Assembly (NCBI GenBank): GCA_947447665.1
Contig: CANFJX010000010.1
Coordinates: 1 to 64,000, forward strand
Length of the DNA stretch: 64,000 nt
Direction of reading: 5' to 3'
Origin: Bacteriovoracaceae bacterium
Lineage (GTDB): Bacteria; Bdellovibrionota; UBA1018
Made by a program: the position numbers and the translations under genes. Positions 49,797 to 59,480 of the stretch are shown here, one piece after another; position 1 is the first letter of the stretch; each line of letters begins with the position of its first letter. The notes beneath the pieces were generated by a model. That model was not told where the DNA came from and did not search any database. It saw only the letters and a list, made by a program, of their open reading frames with translations.

Positions 49797-51827
49797 TCAG
49801 GGCAAAACCACCCGAATCAGCCCGCGATACTTCCCCTGATTGCTCGGATCGACGGTTGCTATGCCGTTGAAAAACACATTTTCACTGACCCAGTAAGGCT
49901 CATACCATTCGCGGTCAGGATCAAGAATCAGAACTCTCTTTTTTTCCGAGTCATAGGCACCGACCGGTGCATAGTGCCCCACAGGGGCGTCACCAGTAAA
50001 TACGCCTTGGACGAAATTAGCCAAAATCATAATTTTTGGATTTTTCTCGCTCTCGACTAAGATTTCATGAATCCGCTCACGCACTTTTTTAGAGTCTTTT
50101 TCCGCATGGATTGTCTCTACAGCCGCGGGCACGACTCCATAAGCCTTGAGGCTCGCCTCAACGTAGGGACCCAAATCATCCAAAAGCACGCCCCGCCCAA
50201 GCATTCCCACAGAAAACTTCCAGGCCTGACTTTTTGATTTTTGTATGACCTTAGACTCCAGGGCGAGGGGCTCATCCGAGTTCAACTTCTTACCTGCCCG
50301 GGCTGCATTGATCAGCATGGTTGCTGCTGCTGCGGAGCATGAGCCTCCGGTCTGCTGAGGGGCATAATAGGGAATGAGCGACCAAAACTGGGGTGCATCA
50401 TGGGTCTTAAAGTACTCATGCGAAACCGAAAGAGGCACTGCGTCTGCCCCGTATTTCGGTTTTTCTCTTTGCACTTCTGAAGGGTTTTTATGAGTTGCCT
50501 CATTCGGAGTCGGGACCGGCTTAGCTTGGACCATCTGTGTCCCTGGTTCAGATGCTGTTGCCTGAAAGGTCGAAATAATAAGGGCAAAAATGACAGCTGC
50601 GCTCCGCAACGCATTAATTCTCTTTAGAATAGGAGGGTGGGAGTACTCAAGCACCACCTTCATCGGATGAGGAGTCAAATGGGAAAGATGATCTACACTT
50701 AGTTTCTTGAGCGCAGAAATCAAAGCCTCTGGCTTACCATAGGTATCGCGTGCAAAACGATCCGCCTCAAACTCATTAGACCTAGATCGCCAAAGAGCTA
50801 AGACCGAGACCAAACGCAAGGCCGGGCCGGCCAAAATGGAAATCAAGACCAAACCCGCATAAATGGATGGTACCTCCACCCGAAACGATTGAAAGAGATC
50901 AGAGCGATTCAAAAAGAGAGAGACCCCATAAAGCATTACGCCCGAGGATAGAACGGAAACAACCATTGACTGAAGAATATGCTTTTTCTCATAGTGTCCA
51001 ATCTCATGAGCTAAAACAGAAACCAACTCATCGGGGGTTTGCTTAGAAATGAGGGTATCAAATAGAACTAGCCTTCTCAGCTTCCCAAAACCAGTAAAGA
51101 AAGCATTGGATTTGGTCGACCGCTTGGAACCGTCCATTGTGAAAATTCCATTGAGCTTAAATTTTCTCTCAGCAGCGTAGGCTTCGATTACCTTCTTCAA
51201 GTCCCCCTCAGGGAGAGGCTCAAACCGATTAAAAAGGGGCATAATTACCGCTGGAGCCAGGTAGGTTAAAATCACCTGAAACAGGGTAAGCCCGACCCAT
51301 GCATAAAGCCAGGCCAGGGGGCCCGCGTTTTCAAAAAAATAAATCAATCCGGCAAAAACCGGCGCACCCAAGGTCGCTCCAATCACCAAGCCCTTGATCG
51401 AATCGGAAACATAGGTCTGAGGGGTCATACGATTAAAACCAAACCGAGACTCAATGACAAAAGTCGAAAAAAGGGAAAAGGGGAGTTGAATTAGAAACCG
51501 CAAAATCGAAACGAAGGCAGCAAAAACTAGCCCCGTCCCCAAAAGTCCCAACTGAAACTGGCGGGCCCATTGATCCGCCCAGTTCCACCCCCCTAAAACA
51601 AGAAATAAGGCAAAGATCGCGAAGTTCACAGTCCTGTGAACGAGTTCAAATCGGGTCACCTCTGCCTGATAGCGAAGTGAGTCCTGGTACTTTTGCGGAT
51701 CATAAAGCCCTTGAAACTCCGAAGGCAGCTCAGAATTGAGTCTCCCCAGATTGAGGACATCTGCAACCATTTCAGTCAGAAAAACAAAACCAAAAGCACC
51801 CAGAATCAACTCAGTCGTAAGAATCAT
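49797..51827 (-). CDS. Ste24-type M48 protease fused to phytochelatin-synthase-like domain
   Basis: A 676-residue protein. Residues 1-415 are a complete Ste24/CAAX-protease-like M48 enzyme with about seven helices, the zinc site VLAHEIGHYEKKH and the third ligand in NEFEADRFA, ending EYSHPPILKRINALR. A signal-peptide-like segment follows at once (AAVIFALIISTFQATAS), then a linker. The C-terminal domain has phytochelatin-synthase-like motifs: YYAPQQTGGSCSAAAATML (Cys), GHYAPVGAYD (His) and RVLILDPDREWYEPYWV (Asp). Two enzymes that are normally separate are thus in one frame. An internal TTG at the join could also start the second domain alone. Confidence 0.8.
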   Translation of the reverse strand: MILTTELILGAFGFVFLTEMVADVLNLGRLNSELPSEFQGLYDPQKYQDSLRYQAEVTRFELVHRTVNFAIFALFLVLGGWNWADQWARQFQLGLLGTGLVFAAFVSILRFLIQLPFSLFSTFVIESRFGFNRMTPQTYVSDSIKGLVIGATLGAPVFAGLIYFFENAGPLAWLYAWVGLTLFQVILTYLAPAVIMPLFNRFEPLPEGDLKKVIEAYAAERKFKLNGIFTMDGSKRSTKSNAFFTGFGKLRRLVLFDTLISKQTPDELVSVLAHEIGHYEKKHILQSMVVSVLSSGVMLYGVSLFLNRSDLFQSFRVEVPSIYAGLVLISILAGPALRLVSVLALWRSRSNEFEADRFARDTYGKPEALISALKKLSVDHLSHLTPHPMKVVLEYSHPPILKRINALRSAAVIFALIISTFQATASEPGTQMVQAKPVPTPNEATHKNPSEVQREKPKYGADAVPLSVSHEYFKTHDAPQFWSLIPYYAPQQTGGSCSAAAATMLINAARAGKKLNSDEPLALESKVIQKSKSQAWKFSVGMLGRGVLLDDLGPYVEASLKAYGVVPAAVETIHAEKDSKKVRERIHEILVESEKNPKIMILANFVQGVFTGDAPVGHYAPVGAYDSEKKRVLILDPDREWYEPYWVSENVFFNGIATVDPSNQGKYRGLIRVVLP

Positions 51828-51942
51828 GTTCTCTCCTCGTCAAGGATTTACTCAAACATCAGTTTAGGCTCTCAGTTCTCGCTTTGCTATTTCAAACTGA
51901 GTTTGATATAGGTCGGATCTGTTTGATTGGACGTTCACTAAC

Positions 51943-52033
51943 GGAGAGATGGCCGAGTGGCCGAAGGCACTCCCTTGCTAAGGGAGCATACGCCAAAAGC
52001 GTATCGAGAGTTCGAATCTCTCTCTCTCCGCCA
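51943..52033 (+). tRNA. tRNA-Ser(GCT)
   Basis: A 91-base class II tRNA. The acceptor GGAGAGA pairs with TCTCTCC, then G and an encoded CCA. The anticodon stem CTCCC/GGGAG encloses TTGCTAA, giving anticodon GCT (codon AGC). A long variable arm (ATACGCCAAAAGCGTAT region) and the T-arm GAGTTCGAATCTC are present. Confidence 0.97.
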
Positions 52034-52195
52034 TACTTTTTTCAAATGACACCCAAATCTAGTCCCAAGGAAAGCTCCATGGGTGAACTTTTCCCAACCC
52101 ACCTTGACTCTCCAATTACTCCACGATGCTGAGATTGGATGCCGAGCTTGAAGGGATCGTCGATTCAGTCCCGTATCTGCGTGAGTGAAACAATC

Positions 52196-52251
52196 GTGGC
52201 TTTCATCTCCACGCACATCTCATTCAGAGCTTGCGTGGAGATAAAAGCCAC
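52196..52251. repeat. Long near-perfect hairpin downstream of tRNA-Ser
   Basis: GTGGCTTTCATCTCCACGCA (52196-52215) and 52232-52251 form a 20-base inverted repeat with one mismatch around a 16-base loop. No T-tract follows, so it is not a typical terminator. It lies in a gene-poor stretch (52034-52317) that otherwise shows nothing clear. It could be a relic of a small mobile element or a structured RNA. Confidence 0.6.
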
Positions 52252-52317
52252 AGCACAGAGTTAGCCATTGGGACACGAGTCATTGTCCTTAGGCCGTAAG
52301 GCCCTAGAAGCCGCCAC

Positions 52318-52911
52318 CTAATACATACAAGTTACGGCAGGCGTGTTAGCAAGTTTTGAACACGCGTTAAAATCCCCGATTAACGTGCCGGGTAGCGGAG
52401 CTGACGGTGAATTTGCCGCCGCATTTGCTTCAGAGGATAGGTCTACTACCTTGATCGTGTAACCCGAAGGCACAGTGCAATCCCACGCCGTTCCGCCCGA
52501 AAAGCTAGGGGAAGGAAGTGGTGTTGGAGCCTGGCCTACTAGGCCTTGAGCTAGAGTGAGATAATTTGAGTAGGATGAAATCGAGGCTAGAGTGTCGCCG
52601 TCAGAGCATAGTCCCCCCTCATTAGTCGTACCGCCCGCACTGTTCTTGATATACTCACAGAGGTTGCCCATAGCAAAGTTATCTAGTCCGCCGCTCCCGG
52701 GCAATGTATCTAGAACCATTCCGCTGATACTGATGCCATTGCTTCCATTGCTAGAATATGCAGTACCAAGTACGGATTGGATCCAATCTTTTTTTCCTTT
52801 TTGGTTACAAAGTTTGGCTACAAAAACAGGGTCGCTTAATTTATTAGTTGAGTCAATTAGTAATTTACTTTTAAAAAGTGTAAAAAATCTATCAAGAAAT
52901 AGGTGTATATT
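52318..52911 (-). pseudogene. 5'-truncated gene for a Cys-containing secreted-type protein
   Basis: A frame open from 52911 to the stop at 52318 encodes up to 197 residues. Only the last 133 follow an ATG (52719), and that ATG is inside continuous protein-like sequence. Sequence upstream of it (KLCNQKGKKDWIQSVLG, then Ser/Gly/Asn-rich) reads as part of the same protein, but there is no start or signal peptide and the DNA is AT-rich. Cys in NLCEYIKN, GGLCSDGD, WDCTVPSG and FNACSK suggest disulphides as in pilin-like secreted proteins. The N-terminus appears lost. A short real gene from 52719 is the alternative. Confidence 0.4.
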
Positions 52912-53104
52912 TTATATAAATATCAATGAAATAGCTTGCATGGGCTGTTCGCTTTATTGCCCCGAGTCAAGAGCGCCTCAGTGTCGATTTTGCCCCAAAA
53001 TGCCGCAATATCGAACAGCAATTGCCCCGCGCGATCCAAGGGATGTCGCGCTGGGCGGAGTATTGGTTATCATTATTCCATTCAATGGTAAGCTTAGACT
53101 TGAA

Positions 53105-54013
53105 ATGCAAAACTCGCTCAATGATGCCCAGAAAGTTCTAGAAAGCGCGAATCGGATCATCCTCGGAAAGGAAAATGAACTCAAACTTTTCCTCTGCGGA
53201 GTTTTAGCAGGGGGGCATCTCCTCATCGAAGACCTCCCAGGCATGGGCAAAACAACCCTCGTCAAAGGCTTTGCGAGACTTCTAGGTTTAAAATCAACTC
53301 GCATCCAATTTACCAGTGATCTTCTACCAGCCGATGTCCTCGGTGTTTCAATTTTCAAAAATGAAGAATTTATTTTCAAAGAAGGACCAATTTTCTCAAA
53401 TCTCGTCTTAGGCGATGAACTCAATCGGGCTTCACCTCGAACTCAAAGTGCATGCCTCCAGGCCATGGAAGAAGGTCAGATTACGGTCGATGGGACGACT
53501 CATGCCCTTCCATTACCCTTTATTTTTGTGGGTACCCAAAACCCACAGAGCTTTATCGGTACCTTCCCATTACCCGAATCGCAATTAGATCGATTCTTGA
53601 TGCGAATTGAGCTTGGGTTTCCCAACGAGGATTCAGAAAAAAAACTACTCATCAACGGAGATCATTCCAATCCGATTGAGGCTCTCACTCCCATTCTCAA
53701 TCCCTCACGATTGATCCAAATTCAAGCTGACATCAAAAGCACCCACGCCTCGGACGCACTCGTGAATTACACTTTGGCCCTTATCAGAGCGAGTCGAACT
53801 GCAAACCAAGGACTTTCGCCCCGGGCGGGAATGGCCTTACTTCGAGCTTCCAAAAGCTGGGCTTTCTTGGAGGGACGAAATTTTGTTATTCCTGAGGATG
53901 TACAAGCGGTCGCATCAGTAGTTCTTAGTCACCGCTTGGATCATGAGCAAACCAACAAAAGAGGAAGAGAAATTGTACAAGAACTGGTCGATCGAGTCCC
54001 TCTTCAACTCTAA
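53105..54013 (+). CDS. MoxR-family AAA ATPase
   Basis: A 302-residue AAA+ protein. Walker A is LIEDLPGMGKTTLVKG, Walker B LGDELNRASPRTQSA, followed by QAMEEGQITVDG and the sensor-1 segment FVGTQNPQSFIGTFPLPESQLDRF in outline. The lid domain ends with the SPRAGMALLRASKSWAF motif. MoxR ATPases assist maturation of partner complexes, often with DUF58 and transglutaminase proteins, as here. The ATG at 53105 fits family length. The frame is open further upstream, and an ATG at 52940 would add a 55-residue Cys-rich extension of doubtful reality. Confidence 0.9.
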   Translation: MQNSLNDAQKVLESANRIILGKENELKLFLCGVLAGGHLLIEDLPGMGKTTLVKGFARLLGLKSTRIQFTSDLLPADVLGVSIFKNEEFIFKEGPIFSNLVLGDELNRASPRTQSACLQAMEEGQITVDGTTHALPLPFIFVGTQNPQSFIGTFPLPESQLDRFLMRIELGFPNEDSEKKLLINGDHSNPIEALTPILNPSRLIQIQADIKSTHASDALVNYTLALIRASRTANQGLSPRAGMALLRASKSWAFLEGRNFVIPEDVQAVASVVLSHRLDHEQTNKRGREIVQELVDRVPLQL

Positions 54014-54923
54014 AGAGAGAATCTACATCGTACCCAGCATCTACGGACTCATTTTTGCCGCAGGGGTGCTGTGGCTAATATTTTCCATATTTAATCTACG
54101 CCAAAACCATCCAGCATTATCCATACTCGCATTCGCTCTAGGGATACTCTATGTGCTAGGGATGAACCAAACTAACGATAACCTCGCTGGAATCGAGGTC
54201 ATCGAAGTGAAACCTCCACACGGAGCCGTAGGCGAGCCGACTCAAATCAAGATCACTCTAGAAAACAGAAGCAACGAGCCTCGCTTTTTAGTATCGGTTC
54301 AATTCACCAAAACGAAAAAACCCAACACTGCCATCATCAAATCACTCCCCCCCGGCGCAAAAAAATCGGTCGAACTTACCCTTATCGGAACTACACGCGG
54401 AGTCCATCAGCTCCCTAGGTTGAGAATTTCTACCCTATTTCCGCTTGGACTCTTTTTTTCCTGGAAATATCGCCAAATGAATCAAAATCATTGGGTGTAT
54501 CCAAGACCAGAAGGAAAACCTCTGGATTTATTCGATGCCATGCAGGGCGGCGACAATCTGAATGTTACCCCAATGAGAGAGAACGAGGAGTTTCTGGGAC
54601 ATCGCCCTTTTCAGCTCGGTGACTCTCCGAGACGGATTGATTGGAAAGCTCATGCCCGCGGAAAGCCCTGGCTCATTAAAGAGTTTGAAGCAAATCAAAA
54701 GCCCTCCTACCTCATCCAATGGAAACGATTAGAGCCGATGGGCGATGAGGCAAAACTCTCCCAAATTGCTCGCTGGGTGATCGACTGCTACGAAGGTAGT
54801 TACGCCTATTCTCTCATTCTTCCATCCAAAACGATTCCCCTTGGATCGGGATTAAATCATCTTTGGGCCTGCCTGCGAGAGCTGGCCGTATTTTCGGGAG
54901 ACAATCATGAAACTCACTCCTAA
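53943..54923 (+). CDS. DUF58 domain membrane protein
   Basis: A 326-residue protein. Two helices (about 30-75) are followed by a beta-rich part and the DUF58 signature REYLPGDSPRRIDWK in the variant form FQLGDSPRRIDWKAHARGK, with LIKEFEANQ after it. DUF58 proteins carry a vWA-like fold. The start overlaps moxR by 71 bases and the end overlaps the transglutaminase gene by 17 bases, so the three are one operon. Confidence 0.88.
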   Translation: MSKPTKEEEKLYKNWSIESLFNSKERIYIVPSIYGLIFAAGVLWLIFSIFNLRQNHPALSILAFALGILYVLGMNQTNDNLAGIEVIEVKPPHGAVGEPTQIKITLENRSNEPRFLVSVQFTKTKKPNTAIIKSLPPGAKKSVELTLIGTTRGVHQLPRLRISTLFPLGLFFSWKYRQMNQNHWVYPRPEGKPLDLFDAMQGGDNLNVTPMRENEEFLGHRPFQLGDSPRRIDWKAHARGKPWLIKEFEANQKPSYLIQWKRLEPMGDEAKLSQIARWVIDCYEGSYAYSLILPSKTIPLGSGLNHLWACLRELAVFSGDNHETHS

Positions 54924-56586
54924 ACTCTCATTCTCGATCCTAGCGATTACGGCTCTCCACTTCATTTTTTTTATGGCTCAGACTTCACCAAGTCTTCCAT
55001 CGACCTTGCTCTCAGTCGGATTAACTTTTTTAGGAGCAAGCGTTCTCATTGCCGTCAGAAACCAATCGCAAACGAGCATCACCCTACTACTGACTTGCTT
55101 TGCGCTTCTCACGGCGATGCTCTACCGTTCCGAGAGAACCAACTGGGAGACCCTGGCAATGCCAGATTTTTTTCTCCTCTCTTGGCTCCTTTACCGTGTC
55201 CACTCTCCCATGAACTCAAACCAATTTATTTCGGTTTTTAATAAAAAGACCATCGCTATCGCGAGTTTTAACTGCGTTTTTTTCTATTTTATTTTCAATG
55301 TTTTACCGAAAGTTTCAGTAGAACTTTTCGCGCCGCAAAAAGAGGCCGTAACCGGATTTGGCGATGGACTAGAGATCAATCCAGGGAAAGTCGCCGAGCT
55401 AGAATCGTCCCCAGAACTAGCCTTCCGAGTCAGGTTCAGTGGGCAGCACCCTAACACTCAGCAGCTCTACTGGCGAGGCAGCACGCTCACTGAAACCTCC
55501 GATGGACTCCACTGGTATCGACTACAGTCTCCGAAGCAATCCCAATCAACTCAAAGCCAAACCAACGAGAACCTCCCATACCAAATCCTTTTGGAACCCC
55601 GTTTTGGTGAAACTACTTTTGTCTTAGATCAGCACTTCGGAGGAACTTCCGGGCCTAACCAGACGAGTCCGGATCGCCCGCTATCCCCAGAGGATCTCAA
55701 GCAATTTCTCATAACTCCACCCATCGACGATGCACGAGTTGAGCAGTTAGCTCAGGTCCTCCGAAGTCTTTCCTCTGAGGACGAGGTACAAAAATTTCTC
55801 AGAAATTTTTACCGATCCGAATTTCAATATTCGAATCACCCTGGGAAACTCGCGAAAAATTCGTTCGCCGAATTTTTATTTCGAACAAAAAATGGATTCT
55901 GCGAACACTTCGCGGCCAGTTACGCAACGCTGGCGAGATTTGCGGGTATTCCCGCGCGAGTCATTATAGGGTTTCAGGGAGGCGACTGGAACCCCATCAG
56001 TCACTCCTTAAGTGTTCGGGATTGGGACGCACACGCCTGGGTCGAGACTTGGTCTAAAACGCAGAACCGCTGGATTTCCATCGACCCTAATCGATTTTTA
56101 AATACCCAAGCCAAACCCAGAGGCATCAATCGTGCTGGGCTACTCTGGGGAGCCTTTTCAGATCTCTGGCGCTTTTTCTGGGAAGACCTATCTCTTGAGA
56201 CTAAGCGCCCAGTAGCCGGTTCTTTCATCCGACATTTTATCTTTGGATTACTGGCTGCTCTCTTCATTATGACTTTTCTTGTACTGTTCTATTTTTCAAA
56301 AAAAATAAGAAACAGTGCAAACTCAGATCAACTGATATCCCGGATCTACCGTAAATACTGTCTCCATTTATCCTCGATGGGAATAGAACGAAAAGAAAAT
56401 GAGGGTCCGGTCGATTTTCTAGAAAGATCAGTGGTCAGCCTTCCAGGACTACAAAAAATACTAAAAGATTTTACCGATCTTTATGTCTCTCTGAAGTACG
56501 GCCACACGCCTGTATCTAAAGACAGCACAGCTCAACTCAGTAAAATATTAAAGTCGCTCATGCGCCAAAAATCTGACTTTTCATAA
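54907..56586 (+). CDS. TgpA-like transmembrane transglutaminase
   Basis: A 559-residue inner-membrane protein with about five N-terminal helices (to about 145), a periplasmic transglutaminase-like domain, and a C-terminal helix (about 440-460) with a cytoplasmic tail. Catalytic motifs are complete: NGFCEHFAASYATLARFAGIPARV in outline (Cys), RDWDAHAWVETW (His) and WISIDP (Asp). TgpA-type proteins are linked to MoxR and DUF58 partners and to envelope integrity. It is the third gene of this operon. Confidence 0.9.
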   Translation: MKLTPKLSFSILAITALHFIFFMAQTSPSLPSTLLSVGLTFLGASVLIAVRNQSQTSITLLLTCFALLTAMLYRSERTNWETLAMPDFFLLSWLLYRVHSPMNSNQFISVFNKKTIAIASFNCVFFYFIFNVLPKVSVELFAPQKEAVTGFGDGLEINPGKVAELESSPELAFRVRFSGQHPNTQQLYWRGSTLTETSDGLHWYRLQSPKQSQSTQSQTNENLPYQILLEPRFGETTFVLDQHFGGTSGPNQTSPDRPLSPEDLKQFLITPPIDDARVEQLAQVLRSLSSEDEVQKFLRNFYRSEFQYSNHPGKLAKNSFAEFLFRTKNGFCEHFAASYATLARFAGIPARVIIGFQGGDWNPISHSLSVRDWDAHAWVETWSKTQNRWISIDPNRFLNTQAKPRGINRAGLLWGAFSDLWRFFWEDLSLETKRPVAGSFIRHFIFGLLAALFIMTFLVLFYFSKKIRNSANSDQLISRIYRKYCLHLSSMGIERKENEGPVDFLERSVVSLPGLQKILKDFTDLYVSLKYGHTPVSKDSTAQLSKILKSLMRQKSDFS

Positions 56587-56590
56587 ACAA

Positions 56591-56619
56591 TTCATTTTCA
56601 TCAATTTATGCTTTATATT
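56591..56619 (+). promoter_or_regulatory. Putative promoter of cNMP-binding regulator
   Basis: TTCATT (56591-56596) and TATATT (56614-56619) are 17 bases apart in an AT-rich gap, 8 bases before the ATG at 56628. That would give a nearly leaderless transcript. Confidence 0.3.
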
Positions 56620-56627
56620 ATTAGCAT

Positions 56628-58313
56628 ATGACCCAAAATTCGCTCCAGGAAATCAATACGAGAAAGATCGAGCAAGATCTACTGCAGTTCCTAATCAAAG
56701 AGAAACTCAACGCTGAGGAAATCCATCTTCTTTCAACTCTTGCGGAATATAAAGAATTTAAATCAGGCGAGTTAGTTCTCGCTGAGGGTGCGAACAATCA
56801 CTCTCTTTTCTTCTTAGTCGAGGGAAGAGTGGACGTCATCCATGGAGGCGAACGAATCGCATCACTCTCTACTCCGGGAGATATTCTTGGCGAGATGAGC
56901 CTGATCACCAAGAAAACCTGTACAGCCTCTAATTATGCGCATGGAAGGTGCATTTTTCTAGTTCTTCAGCCGAGCCAAGTCACTCATCTCCCCCCTCGCT
57001 TGCAGTTGATCTTCACTCATGCTGTCAATCAACTCTTTTTAGGCATTTTGGCAGATCGACTATCCGAGACAAATGAAAAAGCGAGACTATTTGAGATTAC
57101 CAATCGAGAGTTGATCGCAGCAAAAAAGGCTCTCGAGTCAGCAAGCTTAACTCGCATTCATGAACTCAGGTCCGGTCAAATAAACCTAGTCGAAAAAATG
57201 AACTCGATTCTTAAAAAGCGCCTCCCGTCTGTCCATAAGCTTTCCTCGGAACTCGCAGCCCAGATCGATAGCAAAACTACCCTCTGGCAGCCGCTCCAAT
57301 CAGAGATGTTTGGCGTATTTAATGAATTTGAGGAATTAGTTTCTCACTTTGAGAAGGAAACTAAACCCCAAAACACGAAAGTTCTCTTAGTCGAGAGTGA
57401 AATCGAGGAGCAGATTAATGCCAAGATGTCACTTGTCGGAACGGGGGTGCAAGTAACTGTTGCGGGTACTCTAGAGCTCGCTCAAGCAGCGATTCAAGAA
57501 AATGATTTCAATATTATCTGCCTCTCCCATCCCTTTGTCGAGTTGATTGAATTTGCACGAAGCGTTGGAGTTCACTCTCAGTTTGTATTTATTACCTCCG
57601 AACCCATCGGACAGCACTTTGAAACTCTGAGCAAATACCCAGAATTTAATAATATCTTAACTCGCCATCCCAATGATCGGGCGTTCACGATCAAGAACAT
57701 CGCAACGACTATTCGAAAGCTTTCCGGCCAAGATCTATTCGGCATGGATAAATACCTCAACTGGGGCACAGAGATCACCGAACACGAAGTAACAGGGAGT
57801 GAACAGAGATCCGAGTTGTTGACGAATTTGGAAAACTTTGCCAAATCGATTGATGTTCGAACTGCACTAAGAGGCAAGGTGCTGCGCGTCGCCGAAGAAA
57901 TGCTCATGAATACGATTTACGATGCACCGACAGATCCGCAGGGCCGATCAAAATACAATCACCTAAAACGGACTGATACAATTAAGCTCCAGCCAAGCGA
58001 GTATGCTCAGTTTAACTATGCATGCGATGGATCGTTCTTTGCTCTTTCGGCTATCGATCCTTTTGGTGCATTGACTCGATCGACGGTACTTGAAAATTTG
58101 GAGCGCTGCCTGAAGGGTGACTCCATCTCGGTAGAAATCGAAGGCAAAGGAGGGGGTGGAAACGGGCTTTTTCAGATGATTCAGTCCTCAAGCCTCACCG
58201 TATTTAACGTCTGGCCCAAAAGGAAAACTGAAGTAATCGTACTTTTTAATATCAACTACCAAGTTCAAAAAATAAGTCTCCACCCGTCATTTCAGTTTTT
58301 CGAGGTGACTTAG
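56628..58313 (+). CDS. cNMP-binding regulator with GHKL-like ATPase domain
   Basis: A 561-residue cytoplasmic protein. Residues about 30-135 are a cyclic-nucleotide-binding fold (SLFFLVEGRVDVIHGGERIA, PGDILGEMSLITKK). A helical coiled-coil part follows to about 235. Residues 248-370 resemble a receiver domain (KVLLVESEIEEQINAK, FNIICLSHPF) lacking the phosphorylated Asp. About 395-545 look like a GHKL/HATPase domain: N-box RVAEEMLMNTIYDAP, G1-like DPFGALT, glycine loop EGKGGGGNGLFQM. The GHKL part resembles that of the gene at 61911. It may be an anti-sigma-like or kinase regulator; no dimerisation His is evident. Confidence 0.68.
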   Translation: MTQNSLQEINTRKIEQDLLQFLIKEKLNAEEIHLLSTLAEYKEFKSGELVLAEGANNHSLFFLVEGRVDVIHGGERIASLSTPGDILGEMSLITKKTCTASNYAHGRCIFLVLQPSQVTHLPPRLQLIFTHAVNQLFLGILADRLSETNEKARLFEITNRELIAAKKALESASLTRIHELRSGQINLVEKMNSILKKRLPSVHKLSSELAAQIDSKTTLWQPLQSEMFGVFNEFEELVSHFEKETKPQNTKVLLVESEIEEQINAKMSLVGTGVQVTVAGTLELAQAAIQENDFNIICLSHPFVELIEFARSVGVHSQFVFITSEPIGQHFETLSKYPEFNNILTRHPNDRAFTIKNIATTIRKLSGQDLFGMDKYLNWGTEITEHEVTGSEQRSELLTNLENFAKSIDVRTALRGKVLRVAEEMLMNTIYDAPTDPQGRSKYNHLKRTDTIKLQPSEYAQFNYACDGSFFALSAIDPFGALTRSTVLENLERCLKGDSISVEIEGKGGGGNGLFQMIQSSSLTVFNVWPKRKTEVIVLFNINYQVQKISLHPSFQFFEVT

Positions 58314-58427
58314 GAGCGCCCGGGTCAGCGTGCTTTAATTCTGGCATGGATCGGTCTCGGTAGGCCAAGGACTGCACGGCAAATTTAACCCATTTACTTC
58401 GCCTCTCGTTCAGATGAAAATAAAGGG

Positions 58428-59477
58428 ATGAGTGCCTACGTAAGCGACAGAGAAGGCCAGGTCATTGCTCTCCACCCCTACGAACCGACCCAGGATCGAG
58501 CCCGCGCTCCTACACAACAAGCCCCCACCCAAATCCCCACGAATGAAACCCAACCCTCAAGAGTCATCGCGGAGATCGAGGCCATCCTCGCTCGAAGTCG
58601 AAGCCTGGAAACTGCCCTTCAAGAGGAACAAAAGCGAGGAAGAGACGTTTCTGATGCAGCACGAAAGGATAAAGAGAGGTTCGATCAGCTTCAGAGTGAG
58701 CACTCTCGACTTCTCGCCGCGTTTAACAAGAATCTCCAGCACTTCGAACTGAACTATTCCCGCTTTAATCAACTCAAGGCAACTTACCTAGGCGAAAAAT
58801 CCCGCCGGCAGCAGCTGGAGGGGCAGGTTGAACTCAACAAGAGGGAAATAGACCAACTCCAGCGAGGACAGGGTGACCTAGAAGCACTCAAAAATGAACT
58901 ATTTCAGATCCAGAGAAGCGAGAAGAATCTTAAATTCGAGCTCAGTTCTTACTTAGATCAGATCAAAACCCTATCCGAGGAACGACGCAGGCTAGAGCTC
59001 GAGCGAAAATCATCTCAGCTTGAAAATGATCTTCAGAAATCGATGAGCGATCAAAGAAGGGAGCAGGAGAAATTCCTGCGAGAAAGCCTCGAATCCATTC
59101 AATCAAAACACGAGGCAGCCCTCAGTGAGGGTCTTAAGCTCCGAGATCAAAACCAATTTCTCCTCAATAAGCTTCATGAATTTAAAGCCGCATGGACTGC
59201 GCTCAATCACCGAGAAAGGGCGCTCAGCCAGAGGCTTTCCTCATTAAAGAATCAGGAAATTGAATCCACAGATTTAAGAAGACTCCTCGATGAGGAAAGA
59301 GCCATGCGGCGAAACCTCGAAGAACAAGTCAGCAAGACAAAACGAGAGAAGGATCTGGCCCTCAAAATCCTAACAGAGGCGGAGACAAAATTAGTATCAG
59401 TCTCAAAGGAGCTTGAACTCTCGAAAGAAAAATCGCACTCTACCAAGAGTAGTTCAACGCTCCATCTTGAGTTCTGA
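58428..59477 (+). CDS. Coiled-coil protein, function unknown
   Basis: A 349-residue soluble protein. A Pro/Thr-rich N-terminus (to about 45) leads into long heptad-rich coiled coils rich in Glu, Arg, Gln and Leu to about residue 335. There is no signal peptide, membrane segment or catalytic motif. The next gene starts 4 bases after the stop. A cytoskeletal or scaffold role is only a possibility. Confidence 0.65.
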   Translation: MSAYVSDREGQVIALHPYEPTQDRARAPTQQAPTQIPTNETQPSRVIAEIEAILARSRSLETALQEEQKRGRDVSDAARKDKERFDQLQSEHSRLLAAFNKNLQHFELNYSRFNQLKATYLGEKSRRQQLEGQVELNKREIDQLQRGQGDLEALKNELFQIQRSEKNLKFELSSYLDQIKTLSEERRRLELERKSSQLENDLQKSMSDQRREQEKFLRESLESIQSKHEAALSEGLKLRDQNQFLLNKLHEFKAAWTALNHRERALSQRLSSLKNQEIESTDLRRLLDEERAMRRNLEEQVSKTKREKDLALKILTEAETKLVSVSKELELSKEKSHSTKSSSTLHLEF

Positions 59478-59480
59478 TGC

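Noticed and set aside
52592..53104. Long N-terminal extension of the MoxR frame
   Set aside because: It runs opposite the truncated secreted-protein gene and through AT-rich DNA. MoxR family length fits a start at 53105. A short Cys-rich extension from 52940 cannot be fully excluded.
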